Origin: Cylicocyclus nassatus
Lineage: Eukaryota; Nematoda; Chromadorea; Rhabditida; Strongylidae
Assembly (NCBI GenBank): GCA_958299035.1
Contig: CATQJL010000112.1
Location: 87,686,636 to 87,750,635, forward strand
Direction: 5' to 3'
Length of the DNA: 64,000 nucleotides
Under the pieces are notes generated by a model. The model did no database searches, was not told where the DNA came from, and worked only from the letters and a program-made list of their open reading frames with translations. The first letter of the stretch is position 1. The number at the start of each line of letters is the position of its first letter. Positions 1 through 11,043 of this stretch are shown here, in pieces. Position numbers and translations under genes: made by a program.

Positions 1-65
1 AATTGATTAGTCATATGAATAGCAATGAAATGGTGGGTGCTTAGTATTGAAAAATTAATGAAAAG

Positions 66-198
66 GACTTTTTTACGATTAAGAAGAACGCGGCACAAAT
101 ACGCGAGTTCCTGACCGCATGTGCTATTTGTCATACTGCTTCTACAGACAAAAATTCAAACGATAGCGAACGTCCTTACTACCATGCAACATCGCCAG
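66..198 (+). CDS. P4-ATPase exon (cytoplasmic domain, CHT to SP)
   Basis: The frame reads about 44 codons ending ..FLTACAICHT.. and then YYHATSP, matching the FF..LA.CHTV...YQASSPDE stretch of P4-ATPases. The exon ends at 198 with donor GTGAGT and leaves one base (phase 1). The next exon supplies the two bases that complete Asp of SPDE. The start is uncertain: an in-frame stop lies at 48-50, and the only nearby AG (64-65) has no pyrimidine tract. The true acceptor may be at 65 or at 83. Confidence 0.8.
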
Positions 199-357
199 GT
201 GAGTAGAGAAGTTTTTTTCAAAGAACAGCATGGCAGATAAAGAGTGTCACATATTAATACATAAATGTTGATTTCTTTGTTTTCCCACGAATTCAGGGCG
301 TTTGAGTCGTCGATGCGCTCGGAACCTTTATGCCCGCAGAACTTTTCGCAGCCGACC

Positions 358-1255
358 TACTCAGACACTCGCTGCGACGGCGGGCGCGCCATAATAGCGC
401 TACAGTGCGAGCGGCGCGCTCTATTTGATGCTGCCGTGCGAGCGGCGCGCCCTATTTGAGGCTGCCGTGCGAGCGGCGCGCCACAGTTGAGGCTGCAGTG
501 CGAGCGGCGCGCCATCGTTCGAGGCCGGCGAGCGGCGCGCCTTATTACGGTCGCCGGCGCGCTTATTCGACACTCGGCGCGGCGGCGCGCGCGCCACTAT
601 AACACTGTATTGCGAACGGCGCGCCCTAGTTGAGAGTGCGAGCGGCGCGCAATCTATCAGTGAGTGGCGTGCCATGATATCTTCCGCATTTTCACACGCT
701 GTAAGCGCAAGCGATACCTGCGTGAAGTACGACGCAGTGTTTTGGGTGCTTTATCGCCAATTCATTAAAGTTATCGCTGTTTCGCAATGGAGTTGTCTCA
801 TTAACACAAGTGGGATTCTTCAAGTTCTTCCATTGAGACTCAGTCCTCATAAGCACCCCGAGTAGGTGCCGAGTTCGAATTCGAGTTTGGGAATTCGAAT
901 TTTTGAATTTTTGAAATTTGAATTTTCAAATTTCAGAAATTTGGAAACTTTGGAAACTTCAAGTTCATATTTGAAATTGAAGCCATTGTTTGCCTGAAAT
1001 TGAAGGTTGTCATCAGGTCTACCACAGATTCACCGTGATTCGCAGTGCTTAATGCGAATGGCAATTTTGATACCGTGCGAGCGGCGTGCCATTATCGTAT
1101 GGCGCGCGCCCCATCTACTCACGGCGCGCGTACCATTTACTCGCGGCGCGCGTGCCATCTACTCGCGGCGCGCGCGCTATTTGACGGCCGGCGGCGGGCG
1201 ACATGAGGGGCCGCACGCATAAGACGCGCGCGCCGCCGCAGCGAGTGTCTGAGTA
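358..1255. mobile_element. GC-rich element with inverted termini and GGCGCGCC arrays
   Basis: The 19 bases at 358-376 (TACTCAGACACTCGCTGCG) recur exactly as the reverse complement at 1237-1255. Just inside the left end are about nine copies of a roughly 30-bp unit built on GTGCGAGCGGCGCGCC (about 395-670). Inside the right end are several units built on ACTCGCGGCGCGCG (1075-1185). The middle (870-1000) is AT-rich, with runs of GAATTTTTGAA. No transposase is present, so it looks like a non-autonomous DNA element with subterminal repeats. No clear target duplication is visible. It sits in the 3.8-kb intron of the flippase gene. Confidence 0.62.
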
Positions 1256-3987
1256 TGTGATCGGGGGTCATGAGTCATGACGTAGGCATATGCCCGCGGT
1301 AACGTTGTGGCGCCGCGCACGGCTCGACGGGGCGCGATCATCGTTCCCGTCACGCAGACATTTGGAAATTATTGCGTTTTGCTGGAGACGCTAGCAGGTC
1401 TGCTGCTGCTGTCCGGCACACTGGCAGCACTGGCGATCGAGTACGTCCAAAGTGGTGTTGACGCCGCCTGCCTGTGGATACATGGAAAGGGTTGAAATGC
1501 CCGCCAAATGCATTTTACATCAACAGCTGATCAGCACTTATCGACAAGACACAGAGCGACTACTTTTCCTGCTATCTCATCCTACAGTTTGCTTCGATGC
1601 AACAGGAGAGTGAGTTCCTTTCTATGAAGCATATCAATCTAATCCAACCACCTTTTGCTGTTGCTGTAGCTTTTCTTAGGTATGAGTTTTGAACAGAAGT
1701 TCATCTCTGATCTTTTCCTTGCCTTATCTTTTTACTTTCTTACAATTTATGCGACTCTTATTAAATCATTTGCTGTTTTTGCCGTTCATCAGGTGTACAC
1801 CAAATGCCTTCCTTTTACTTTAGTGAGAAAACAATGTAGTGCTGCGGCTAGGGAGCGCTCGTTACTTGTGGAAATGTCAAATAAGAATCGCCACGATGTG
1901 GCGTTAGAGTAAATCGTTCGGGAAGCAATAGGAAAGTAAAGTCGTCTATATTTGTGCACCCTGTATTCAATTATCCTAGATTTTGCTTCATGTATCGTAA
2001 GACTGTTTCACTCATTGTCCTGCCGCGCGGCGCCTGCGTTATTGACGCTCACAATAACGATGCGCACCCCTGCGGCTAATAGAATGGCACCTAAAATTCG
2101 TGATTGTTTTACATTCATTTCTCAAGAGAATTCCAATATTTTATTTGAGGCTTGCGCCTAATAGCACATTTCTAAAATTCCTGATTGTGTTACATTCATT
2201 TTTCGATAGAATTCCATTATTTTATTTGAGGTTATTTCCATGCAAAGGTTCCTGAGTGTTTTATAACCCCTAAAATAGACAACTGATAAATGTACTCTTC
2301 CCTAACGTTCCGCATGCTTTCTGGGAGTTCTAACCTTCCACGTCTAGCACGATGGTGGCGGTCGGGCAGGAGGCAGCAATGGCTTGCCGCTTTGCTTGTG
2401 GAAGTACCTAAGGAGCTTTAGATTTCCTCGCGCCTTCAACTACTTCTTGCCTTGAATCACCTGAGATGACCTATGCCCAATTGTTCACTTTCAAGCATGG
2501 TAGATTGCAAGTATGGGTTTCATGTTTTGATTCCATAGCAAATAAAATAATAAATTTTCAAAAGTCTCGTAGAGCCTCATTCAACATCAAAGTCGCTCTA
2601 AAAATATCAGTTTTCAAATTGATTTAGACGCATAACCTGGTCTGTCAGATCTTCAATTCGGAAATTTAACACATTCTTGTAATTTTTTCTCATATCATTT
2701 GATCGAAGAGAAGGGCTAAGACTAGTAGCACACGTCTTCTTTTTTACGGCAGAATCCCTTCCTGCTAAATGGATTTTGAGGAAAAGTGCCTTGAACCTGA
2801 TTCGATAAGCTGGAACAGATTATAGTGAGACTGGATAAAATCGCAAGGTTTTCAATTCTATCCAGAATAAGTTACTCTTTGAAAAGATTTTCGTCTGATT
2901 CCCTTGCTTGTGAAGCTCATTAAAGGTGTTAAGAGTGATTATAGGCGCGAGGATGTCTGCAGCTCCCCAGGCACTTCCAGAAGCAAAGGTGGCTAGCCCT
3001 TGCTGTTTCCTGCCTGACGTCCCACGATGGTAAACCTGCAACATGGCACGGCGCTATCTGCATAGCTATGATAGACGTTATAATGCTCTTTCAGCAAGTC
3101 TAGAGATCAGCAATCACAAGTTCGCAGTTGTACACTCACAGAGGAGCCCATCGCGAAAGAGGCTGTTCATCGTCATCCTCGTACTGATTTAGCAATTCTC
3201 TCTGCCTTGCAACTTTTTCGCTGCCCGCGCTACTCTCATTTCCATCGTTGGTCCGGATCGGGCGAGTGTGAAGCTTTTGCAGCAATCAATGCACGGTTGT
3301 GCCGCATATTCACTTTGCAGCATCACCCTCTTCTTTACGGTGGTGTGACGACTTTGGGAGTTTTATATATGCCCAGGTGTTCGGCATCTAAGCGAAAGGC
3401 AAGAATGCACACTTGTCAATAAGCAATGATTTAACCCATGTTTTTCTCCTATTCTGGTGTCGAATACTCAACGACATGTATTTCCACTATGATTGCTTAC
3501 TCTGGTGTGCTGAAACGTTGACGCACATGACTAGCAAATTCTAACCTTGGCTTTTAGAGGCCACGGGACCTTTCGACTTGCTTAGATGCTTATCTACTAC
3601 TTCCTAGACCCTTGCAAATGACTTGCTTTTACAATAAAATGTTGCAATCTGTGACCATCCTGTCAAAGTCAGTGTCAGTCAGAAATCAAGCATGTGATGA
3701 TGCAAATCATTAGAAAGCGCACTCGAAAAAGTTGTGAAAATCGCGTCGTCGTCAGTGAATTAAGTTTGCATCTGTTTGTCCAGCTTCGTGCTGGCCGACG
3801 CCGTACTGCGGTCAGGAAATGGGCGCTGGCCAGGTGCACAATTTTTCAAAAAGCACAGTTGTATCCAGTTTTTAGTTGAGTTCTCATCAAGAGACAAGGG
3901 AGCTACAGAAGCGATTCAAAATGCAATCATTATAGCATCTGTTACAGCTTGCTGTTCTAAAGAGTGATGTTGATCAAGCATTTGCAG
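1256..3987. other. Intron sequence, no gene recognised
   Basis: Apart from one imperfect tandem duplication (entered separately) I see only short open frames with no recognisable motif. Several short frames are cysteine- or serine-rich by chance. This stretch is the rest of the flippase intron that ends with TTTGCAG at 3987. Confidence 0.5.
2092..2231. repeat. Imperfect tandem duplication, 82-bp spacing
   Basis: The segment AAAATTCGTGATTGTTTTAC at 2092 and about 40 bases after it recur at 2174 with several substitutions. Both copies end TTATTTGAGG. Function unknown. Confidence 0.6.
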
Positions 3988-4070
3988 ACGAGCATGCATT
4001 GCTAGATATGGCCGCTGATGCTGGCTTCGTTTTCAAAAAAAGACCACCAGGAAAATGTGTTCTCAGCATA
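3988..4070 (+). CDS. P4-ATPase exon (start of nucleotide-binding insertion)
   Basis: Acceptor TTTGCAG at 3981-3987. Two bases complete the Asp codon begun at 198, then 27 codons give DEHALLDMAADAGFVF.. followed by basic residues. This corresponds to DEAALV.AA...GF.F..R.P of the family. Donor GTAAGC follows at 4071. Phase 0 at this end does not fit the next exon's visible frame (see findings), so the exact 3' end may be 4056 or 4070. Confidence 0.85.
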
Positions 4071-4143
4071 GTAAGCGGCATCTCAAAACAATAGTTATTA
4101 AGTTGATTCTAAAATTTTCAACGATTTCTATTTCAATCCGGAG

Positions 4144-4256
4144 CTATACTAGAGTACGATCTAGTTGCTGTGCTAGAGTTCGATTCAAATCGAAAAAGAA
4201 TGTCCGTGGTGGTCAGGGAACCTTACGGAAATTACAAACTGTATATCAAAGGGGCG
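4144..4256 (+). CDS. P4-ATPase exon (nucleotide-binding domain, RKRMSV)
   Basis: The open frame encodes EYDLVAVLEFDSNRKRMSVV and continues to YIKGA. This is the highly conserved P4 segment Y.LL.VLEF.S.RKRMSV.V ending in the KGA motif of the nucleotide-binding domain. It ends with donor GTTAGT in phase 0, so that KGA joins D of the next exon. The 5' boundary is not settled: AG sites at 4142-4143 and 4151-4152 both put the exon in phase 1. Confidence 0.83.
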
Positions 4257-4308
4257 GTTAGTAAGTGATATATGCAGCAGCCTCAGCCTCCTCCTATTAC
4301 TGTCTTAG

Positions 4309-4396
4309 GATCAGAAAATCTTTGAAAGATTGAAAAGCGCTTCTTCTAAAGAGCTGAAAAGGACTGCAGGTCACCTGCAACAGTTTGCAATTGGCG
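4309..4396 (+). CDS. P4-ATPase exon (IFERL to FAIG)
   Basis: Acceptor TGTCTTAG, then 29 codons DQKIFERLKSASSKEL.. ending LQQFAIG, matching D..IFERL...........T..HL..FA..G of P4-ATPases. The donor is GTGAGC at 4397. The last base G joins GT of the next exon to make Gly (phase 1). The upstream intron is 52 nt. Confidence 0.9.
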
Positions 4397-4455
4397 GTGA
4401 GCAAACGTTACGGTATCCCAAAATCTTGTTCATCTATGTTTCCGCTTATGTGCAG

Positions 4456-4595
4456 GTTACCGAACGCTCTGTTTTGCCATCAGAAACATTGACAGTGCGA
4501 CTTTTGCTAGATGGTATAAAGAGTACCTTGCAACTGTCAATGAAGTAGGCGGAAGGAAAGAAAAGCTTGCCCAACTTGCAGAAGAGATTGAGAGG
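4456..4595 (+). CDS. P4-ATPase exon (GYRTLC)
   Basis: Preceded by TGTGCAG. Completes Gly, then reads YRTLCFAIRNIDSATFARWY and ends KEKLAQLAEEIER, equivalent to GLRTLC.A.R......F..W.........R...L...AE.IE. Donor GTATGC at 4596 gives a 51-nt intron. That intron is a multiple of three and could be read through, but removing it joins EIER directly to DLTLIGVSAIEDRLQ, as in the family. Confidence 0.9.
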
Positions 4596-4646
4596 GTATG
4601 CCAGGTTAGATCTGAATTTTCAGAAAAATCAATGGTGTTGATTCAG

Positions 4647-4785
4647 GATCTTACATTGATTGGAGTGTCGGCCATCGAGGATCGGCTGCAAAAATCGGTT
4701 CCAGAAACTGTAGCAAGGTTATTATCAGCTGGAATTCGCGTTTGGGTTCTTACTGGAGACAAATTGGAGACTGCTGTCAACATTG
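4647..4785 (+). CDS. P4-ATPase exon (TGDK motif)
   Basis: Acceptor GATTCAG, then DLTLIGVSAIEDRLQ, followed by VPETVARLLSAGIRVWVLTG, then DKLETAVNIG. TGDK is the conserved P-domain motif of P-type ATPases, and AIEDRLQ..VPETI is typical of P4 members. The exon ends at 4785 in phase 1 before GTATTG. The next exon found that completes this Gly codon lies 26.9 kb downstream at 31648. Confidence 0.92.
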
Positions 4786-5262
4786 GTATTGTTTAATTAC
4801 TACACTTATCTGTAATTACAAATTTTGAGAAAGCAGCACACTACGTGCGACTACGCGAATGCATTAGGGCTTTGGCGCTGCTGCATAATCCATAGAAATC
4901 ATGGAAGCGGCAACACCACTCAAGTGGGAATTTGATGATCGGGTCGAGTTAAATAACAGTAATTTCCAGAGCGGATTGAATTGAAAACTATTACACAATC
5001 TATATTTGTCGAAGCATCATTTTCTCCAGAATTTTATGAAAGGGGCGTGGGGTAGGCCTCCCTTAAAAATATTCTTCAGACAAGGCCAATTTGAATTTCA
5101 AAGATTATTTTAAAAAGAAAATTACCTCTTGTACAAATGGAAACAAGTACACTTTGGTCTGACCGTACTACGTGAGTTGGGATAAGTGTAAAAGTTTTGT
5201 GGTGTATCCTTCTTCGCTAACTATGCGATTTTGATCGAAAATCCGATGAAATGCTTCCCATA

Positions 5263-5465
5263 GGTCCCGGACAGACTTCACGCGACTTAATCGTCGCGAT
5301 CTAATCGCCAAGATTTCCATTCATTTTCATTTCACATTCAAAAATTTCGAGCTGGAAAAGTATCACAACCGAATGCAAGTTGATCGGCATGGATGATGTT
5401 GTAACAGTTGTCCTGTTGCGATTCAGTCGCGACGATCAAATCGCGTGAAGTCTGCCCGGGGGGCC
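5263..5465. mobile_element. PIF/Harbinger-type MITE, copy 1
   Basis: Imperfect inverted termini: GGTCCCGGACAGACTTCACG at the left and the reverse complement of CGTGAAGTCTGCCCGGGGGG at the right, followed inward by palindromic CGTCGCGA boxes. Flanked on both sides by ATA (5260-5262 and 5466-5468), a 3-bp duplication like those of Harbinger elements. Related copies are at 7000 and 30998. No coding capacity. Confidence 0.68.
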
Positions 5466-5482
5466 ATAGATAGATTCCGTAA

Positions 5483-5519
5483 TTACATAGTATAGTATGT
5501 AATTACATAGTATAGTATG
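5483..5519. repeat. Short tandem repeat
   Basis: TAATTACATAGTATAGTATG is present twice in direct tandem, just after the MITE copy. Confidence 0.7.
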
Positions 5520-5734
5520 AAGCTCCGGAAAGCAAAGAATCGCAGTGATTCGTAGTAACTGTGCGTACTGCGTACTCTACTTGGATCGAGTGTGTTTTAT
5601 TTCAGACTAGCTTGCTTACTCGGCTCCGCTCGGCCCTGTCAAAACACTGTAATAAAGGTTCAATCCCTATCCCTGTACAGCCTTTCCCTGCACCCACTTC
5701 TGCACTTCATTTCCCGTTCCCTGTGTTGTTTTCG

Positions 5735-6290
5735 AAATCAGCATGCTCGATTACCTTTCTGTGCCAACTCCCAGCCCCCTAAGTGAACTCCGCAAAAAAA
5801 ACGATAAAAATCGATAAAATCGATATCGATGATCGATGACGAAAAGTAGCCTATGACACGCCCCCCTACCCCCGAAGTGTATGTGTGACAAATTTGGTCC
5901 AAATCGGTTCAGAAATAAACATTTCTTTTACGCACATACGTACAGACATACATACAACACATTCAACTTTATATATAAGAAGATTCGGAATCGCCATGCC
6001 CGCTTACCCCCCTGTGCCAACTCCCAGCCCTGTAGCTCAAACTTTGCAAAACATCGATAAAATCGATAAAGTAATCGATAATTCTGGAAAGTAATATTGC
6101 ATTCGTAATCATTGCATTCGTAATCAGCATGCTCGATTACACCCCTGTGTCAACTCCTAGCCCCTTAGGTGAACTCAGCAAAAAATCGATGACCAAATCG
6201 GTTCAGAAATAAAAATTTCTATTCCGCACATACGTACAGATATACATACAGACAAACACACATTCAGCTTTATATATAAGATTTCGAAGA
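5735..6290. repeat. CGATAAAATCGAT-rich dispersed repeat
   Basis: Three degenerate units (near 5740, 5995 and 6126) share GTGCCAACTCCCAGCCCC followed by AAAATCGATAAAATCGATA-type sequence. Between them two copies of a segment with CACATACGTACAGA..ATACATACA and TTTATATATAAGA occur (5925-5985 and 6226-6285). The same unit is found in the opposite orientation at 20500-20880. Confidence 0.65.
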
Positions 6291-6999
6291 AATAAATCAG
6301 CTTTGCAAGCTCTGTTCCTGATTTGTGCAATATTAGGGCAGTTGAAATTTTATGATAAAACAAAACTGAATTGAGATCTCAAAACTGATAATTGAACGAC
6401 GATAGGCATATGATAAACATGAAATCTATATGCTTCACAATAGAAAAAATAGCCCATAGTGAAATATACAAAGATAACGAAAAACTAAATCGAGAGAATG
6501 ACTGGAAAGATAATCGCGCTTGATAGTTTGGCTTTGATCCCCAGGTATCTTCAATTTTTATGAAAACAACCAAGGATGTGTGAGAAAAATAGAACGGCAA
6601 GTTAGCAAGTGAACACCAGTTGCTAGCACTTGCTTGGATAAGTTACAGCATAGATTTCATAACAACATTTCTGACCCTCGCACCGCTTTTGAGCACTTTT
6701 ACACCTTTTTTCGTTTGCTCGCGCGATAGGGCAACGTAGACCTATCCGTGGGAAAAGGCATCAGTTTCAAGATAAATGCCCACGTTTGAAAAGCTTTGCC
6801 CTCAAACTTCGTTGATGGTCGTGTGGAAAGTTAACTGTATGGAAAACTGGCGTCGTCGCACTCGAGTTGGAACACCTTAATCAGTAAAAAAAACTTGATT
6901 ACTGATATGAGTGCAAACTGACCCTTTCGTTCTCCAGTGGCTATGAGAGAGCCAGGAACGCAACGTTCAAAAAAGATGACCAATAGGCGTGTTCCATTC

Positions 7000-7237
7000 G
7001 GCCTAAAGTAGAGTCTACCGCGCGAATTTATCGTCGCGATTTCTCACGAGACAACTGTTAACAAGATCATTGCATGCCGATCTTGTTGCATTTCGGTTGT
7101 GGTAGTTTTCCAACACGACTAATCATGACTAACCACCGCAACTGAAATACAAGAAGATCGGCATGCAATGAACTCGTAACACTTGTCTTGTAGCGATGAA
7201 TAGCGACGAGTGAATCGCGTGAATCTTGCCCTAGGCC
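7000..7237. mobile_element. PIF/Harbinger-type MITE, copy 2
   Basis: Termini GGCCTAAAGTAGAGTCTACC and the reverse complement of GATTCACGCGATTCACTCGT. The inner part contains inverted copies of GATCGGCATGCAATG and of the ACTATCACAAC-type segment, so the whole can fold on itself. Clearly homologous to the copy at 30998. Target duplication decayed. Confidence 0.62.
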
Positions 7238-7689
7238 GTACAACCTTTTTGACGTCCATATTCCTAAGCAATATCACAATCGGCCCTTTCCTCAGTCGTA
7301 GAAAGAAACTGTAGATTTCCAATGATGCAGATTACAATACTATAAAAATCATGCGAACAAACTCTCGCTCCATCTAATAGTATGGCATTTCACTTTATAA
7401 GCTACAATACGCAAGTTTCAACAGCAATTCGCATAAACAAATGCAAATTGAAGATGCCTCTTTTCTCGAATTATTTCTGATCAAAATCTACAATTCGCAT
7501 GCAGACAGATTTCTGCGAGGAGGGAAGCTGGATTTTACCTCTAAGGATATCGCCCTTTTTCCATTCTATAGCGGGCGGAGCTGCCGGCGTATGCCAACGT
7601 ATGCGCGTGTCAGTTTTTGGAAGCTAGAGAGTAAAGAAAAGTAATGCTTTACTGTTGGAGAGTAACATTTGTTGTTTCGTTTTGTTTGT

Positions 7690-7910
7690 TAATGGCTTGT
7701 GATCTCTAGGATCTATTGGTATTGTATTGACCTATGCGCGGGATCTGAGAGCTATATAAGGCGCTCCCTGCTAGCTAAGTCATTCGTCCGTCTCGTCTTA
7801 TCTTCTGTTCTTATTCGTATTCGATCTATCAATAAATCTACTATTCTACAAGTGTCCAGGATCCACTACAAGTATAAGTACAAGTAGAAGGCTACAACAA
7901 GTGGTGATCA
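7690..7910 (+). promoter_or_regulatory. Probable gypsy 5' LTR segment: TATA box and poly(A) signal
   Basis: A TATA box (CTATATAAG, 7752-7760), an AATAAA at 7831 and a leader ending ACAAGTGGTGATCAGTGCCGG precede the gag frame. This is the usual order for the LTR and leader of a Ty3/gypsy element. The 5' limit of the LTR and its 3' partner were not found. Confidence 0.5.
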
Positions 7911-8986
7911 GTGCCGGATGACCCACGTGGAAAGACAAGTAACGTCTTGAACGGGTTGAACAAGTACTTCTTCGGGAAGGATAACGTCCAAGTCGAGCAC
8001 TCCACTGGAGCAGATGTTCGCTCAGCTGATGCAGCAAAACGCTGCACTCCTGAAGGCGAGCCAGGAGCAAATGGAGGCGAACCAAGAGCAAATCGCTGCA
8101 CTTATGAAACGAGCCAAGAACAATCTGTGGCTCTCCTGAAGTCGAACCAGGAATAATCTGAGCGGATAAACAGCCTCTGAAACGGATGGACCATTCAATC
8201 GCTGCTACCATAGCGAATTACTCAGCGCTTTCGTCGCGATTGTCGTGCTTCAGCTACGATCCGGACAGCGGTTGCACCTTCGAGACCTGGCCATCGAGAT
8301 TTGAAGAAATTGTCCCAGCGTCGATGCCAGGGAAAGACCGGTGTACCCTCCTGTTCGCGAAGCTGGATAACGCTGCACATGCTAAGCTAAGAGGACACCT
8401 GACGCCGAAATCACCAATAGAGCTTTCGTTCGAAGAGCTGACCAAAGCGCTGACGTCGCTTTTTGGTGAAAAGACGACGCTCTTTCGACGTCGATGGGAC
8501 TGTCTCCACTTCGTAAAGGACGTCCCTAAAGACGTCGGATCTTATGCTGCTCGACTCAACAGAATGCTGGTCGATGCCAAAGCAGACGAAATCAAAGGTG
8601 AACCACTAAAATGCCTACTTTTCGTCATGGGTCTGCAGTCGCCGTGCGATTTGCCAATCCGTGCCCAACTACTGAGCAAGCTGGACGCGGAGGCCGATAG
8701 CTACAAGCTGCAGGACCTGATCGCGAACTACAACGCGTACCAATCCATGCAGAACGGTGCTGTCCTCATCAAGTCCTTAGCGCCTACGCCAATTCAAGCT
8801 GAAGTCGTTGCCCCCATCCGGAAGAAGAAGCAACGTCGGCCACTGCCGCAACGTACCAGACGCCCATCTGAGCGTTCTCGCCGTGACGATGTGTGCTACA
8901 TTTGTGGAAACAAAAGGCATTGGACCAGCAACTGCCCGTTAATGGACCGACCAGTCCGCCATTCCATTAAAAAAGTTGTAAAGTGA
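7911..8986 (+). pseudogene. gag: Ty3/gypsy gag (capsid and nucleocapsid)
   Basis: The main open frame runs from 8186 to 8986 (266 aa). Its capsid-like part begins CFSYDPDSGCTFETWPSRFE, where F..W..RFE is typical of retrotransposon Gag. It ends with a basic stretch and one CCHC knuckle CYICGNKRHWTSNCP (8899-8943), expected to bind RNA. Upstream, 7990-8150 carries a glutamine-rich coiled segment (LEQMFAQLMQQNAALLKASQ) that changes frame near 8118 and meets a stop near 8154. The amino terminus is therefore broken by at least one frameshift. The protease follows within 20 nt in another frame. Confidence 0.8.
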
Positions 8987-9002
8987 AAGTGCTGAACTCC
9001 CA

Positions 9003-9366
9003 CTGTCATACGTAAATGTCAAGCTGAAGGACTTGAATGTGAAGATGCAACTCGACACCGGTGCCGACATATCGACAATTAGCAGACGTGGATGGAATTA
9101 GGATCGCCAACTCTGAAGGTTCCGCCTGCCGAATTGAGAGCTGCAAATGGATCACAAATAGAATTTTAAAATAATTTTTGGAGTTCATGAGACGCCGTTC
9201 ACATGCAATGGTTTCGATAGCCAAAGATTATTTTACGAAACCAAAGACTTGTTTGTTAGGAATGGACATGCTGCAACAGCTGCCGCCCTTTCGAGATGCC
9301 CTTTCTGCTGTTTGCTGTGTTGTGGATGCCTCTTCACCACTGGACGCCGCCTCTCAGCTGAGTTCC
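9003..9366 (+). pseudogene. pol: Ty3/gypsy protease fragment
   Basis: Reads SYVNVKLKDLNVKMQLDTGA with the aspartic-protease DTG at 9054-9062 intact. The frame stops at 9097, and homologous sequence continues in other frames to KTCLLGMDMLQQLP (about 9247-9288), the usual end of the gypsy protease. The element then breaks off into AT-rich ATTCGAATA repeats. No RT follows on this strand. Confidence 0.72.
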
Positions 9367-9374
9367 CAGTATAG

Positions 9375-9695
9375 GGGTCCGAATCGAATAGAAATTCGAT
9401 CATTCGAATAAAACATCCGAATATATTCGTATTCGAAGTTCGATATTCGGAGTTCTTCCATTTTCGAATAATATTCGAAACCCGAATAATTGAGAAAACG
9501 GGGTTTCGAGTAAAATTTGGAACTCAAATAATCCAAAAAAACAGGGTTTCGAATAACATTTGAAAACTCGAATAATCAAAAAACGAAGATTCGAATATTA
9601 TAAAACTCGAATAATCAAAAAACGGAGTTTCGAATAGATTTTATTCGAATGTTTTATTCGAATGTTTATTCGAATTCGTATTCGACTGAACTCCG
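9375..9695. repeat. ATTCGAATA-rich repeat block
   Basis: Dense degenerate copies of ATTCGAATA separated by AAAAACGGGGTTTCGAAT-like pieces. It cuts off the gypsy protease. A second block of the same character lies at 20935-21195, where it cuts off gypsy integrase. Confidence 0.7.
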
Positions 9696-9834
9696 TACTT
9701 CAAAGCTGAGTATCAAGCTCACTTCGTCCGCGTTTTTTTCGTAAAACTCGGTAATGCATCTTTTGCAACCGTTATGACCTTTGAACTGTATGGAGAGTCG
9801 CATTCTTTCGACTGCTTGCGACAGTAAAAAAATC

Positions 9835-10160
9835 ATATGTGGATGTGTTATTAAGTGAGTAAGCCAGTCGAGGTTAGTAGGTCTTTATCGTTAGTGGCGG
9901 CCCAACGTTTCGATCAACTCGTCGTCTTCAGAGGCCCAAAGTGGTAAGAGATTTGGATTGTGTCTAACCCACCAAAAACCTCCCCATCCTGGCCAGCTTC
10001 GATTTCACCCCGAAGTCCCACAGACAAAAAAGTCCCAAACGTGAAAGACGAACTGACCTCCTCCACCGTCGGCGCGCGGATGTCAGAGCGGCCATCCTTG
10101 GATGCCACTAGTATCAGTGATGGAATACACTGCACACCATATTTGACTAATCACTAGTGG
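9835..10160 (-). repeat. Penelope terminal repeat (pLTR-like)
   Basis: The segment after the endonuclease on the minus strand matches 19655-19985 on the plus strand at roughly 90 percent by eye, from CTAGTGATTAGTCAAATATG to AGTAAGCCAGTCGA (as read here on plus). Terminal repeats in direct or inverted orientation are a known property of the Penelope class. Confidence 0.75.
9896..9952 (-). ncRNA. Possible degenerate hammerhead ribozyme motif
   Basis: On the minus strand, inside the terminal repeat, the sequence reads CTGAAGA, 13 bases, then GAAACGTTGGGCC. CTGANGA and GAAAC are the two conserved core boxes of hammerhead ribozymes, which are known in Penelope-like elements. The helix between them is very weak here (only GA/TC pairs), and the second copy at 19885 has lost GAAA. 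Activity is doubtful. Confidence 0.35.
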
Positions 10161-10229
10161 TCTTCAACTCGCATAACGTCACAAATGGCATAAAGTCATT
10201 TGTAATTGACAAACACTCATTTCGGTCGT

Positions 10230-10914
10230 TTATGATTGGGTTTCTTGCATAGATCCAGAATTCGAGGGCTTTTCTTGCAGCAGTGTCGTACTCGAATGCC
10301 AGTATTGTACATCTAATTTTGAAGTCATTGCCACTGTGACATTCAACTCTCTGTTTACCGAGAGGAGTGGCAATACTTCCCTTCTTCTTGCTGGCAAGGT
10401 TTCTTTTATCCTTATACCCAACGGTCTCCCAGTCTCTCCCATATAGGTGGCACTGCATTCAATACATTCGATCTCGTAAATTACACCAGTCTTACCGCAG
10501 TCGCCAACTTTACCGGATGGACAGGCCACGCACCTTGAAACCTGCAGTAGTTGTCATATAGTCTGTTACGTACTAGACACTTCCTAATGTTGTCACTTGG
10601 AATGTCAACCAAAGTGACATCGTTTTTCAAATTCGCACGGTTAATGCATGTCGCACTGCAGCACTAGTCGCGTCAGAAACGAAAGGAAGACAAAGAGGGA
10701 TTTTCTGGTGGTGCTGGCTGCTACAGGTGGAAATGAATGGTCTAGCACGTCCTTTCTGGAGCGTGTAGCCATTCATTCGAGCAATTTCCAGCGCCTTTCT
10801 TTGTGATTTCTTCCGTTCTTCTTCTCCTGTGCACACGTTCGCTGCTGTTTTGAGCATGTTAGGGATAACAGCTGTTTTTGTAGCGGATGGATGTGCTGAA
10901 CGAGCATTTATCAA
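10230..10914 (-). pseudogene. Penelope linker and GIY-YIG endonuclease
   Basis: Two frames. The first (10914-10627) encodes INARSAHPSATKTAVIPNML with the basic stretch EERKKSQRKALEIARMNGY, typical of the region after Penelope RT. The second (10529-10230) contains GKTGVIYEIECIECSATYMG followed by ETGRPL.IRIKE, the GIY-YIG nuclease pattern with two Cys that often bind metal. The nuclease nicks target DNA to prime reverse transcription. Frame changes around 10560-10630 and a truncated end show that it is not functional as one protein. Confidence 0.78.
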
Positions 10915-11043
10915 GATGTTCTTGGAACTTTCCTTACGATACCATTTTATATTCGCCGCGCCGTTGAAAAGAGTGATCTATACGTTGAGGTAAGGAAGCC
11001 AGCCATTTTTCGGTTGTTGTCGCGTAAACTTTATATACTCTGA

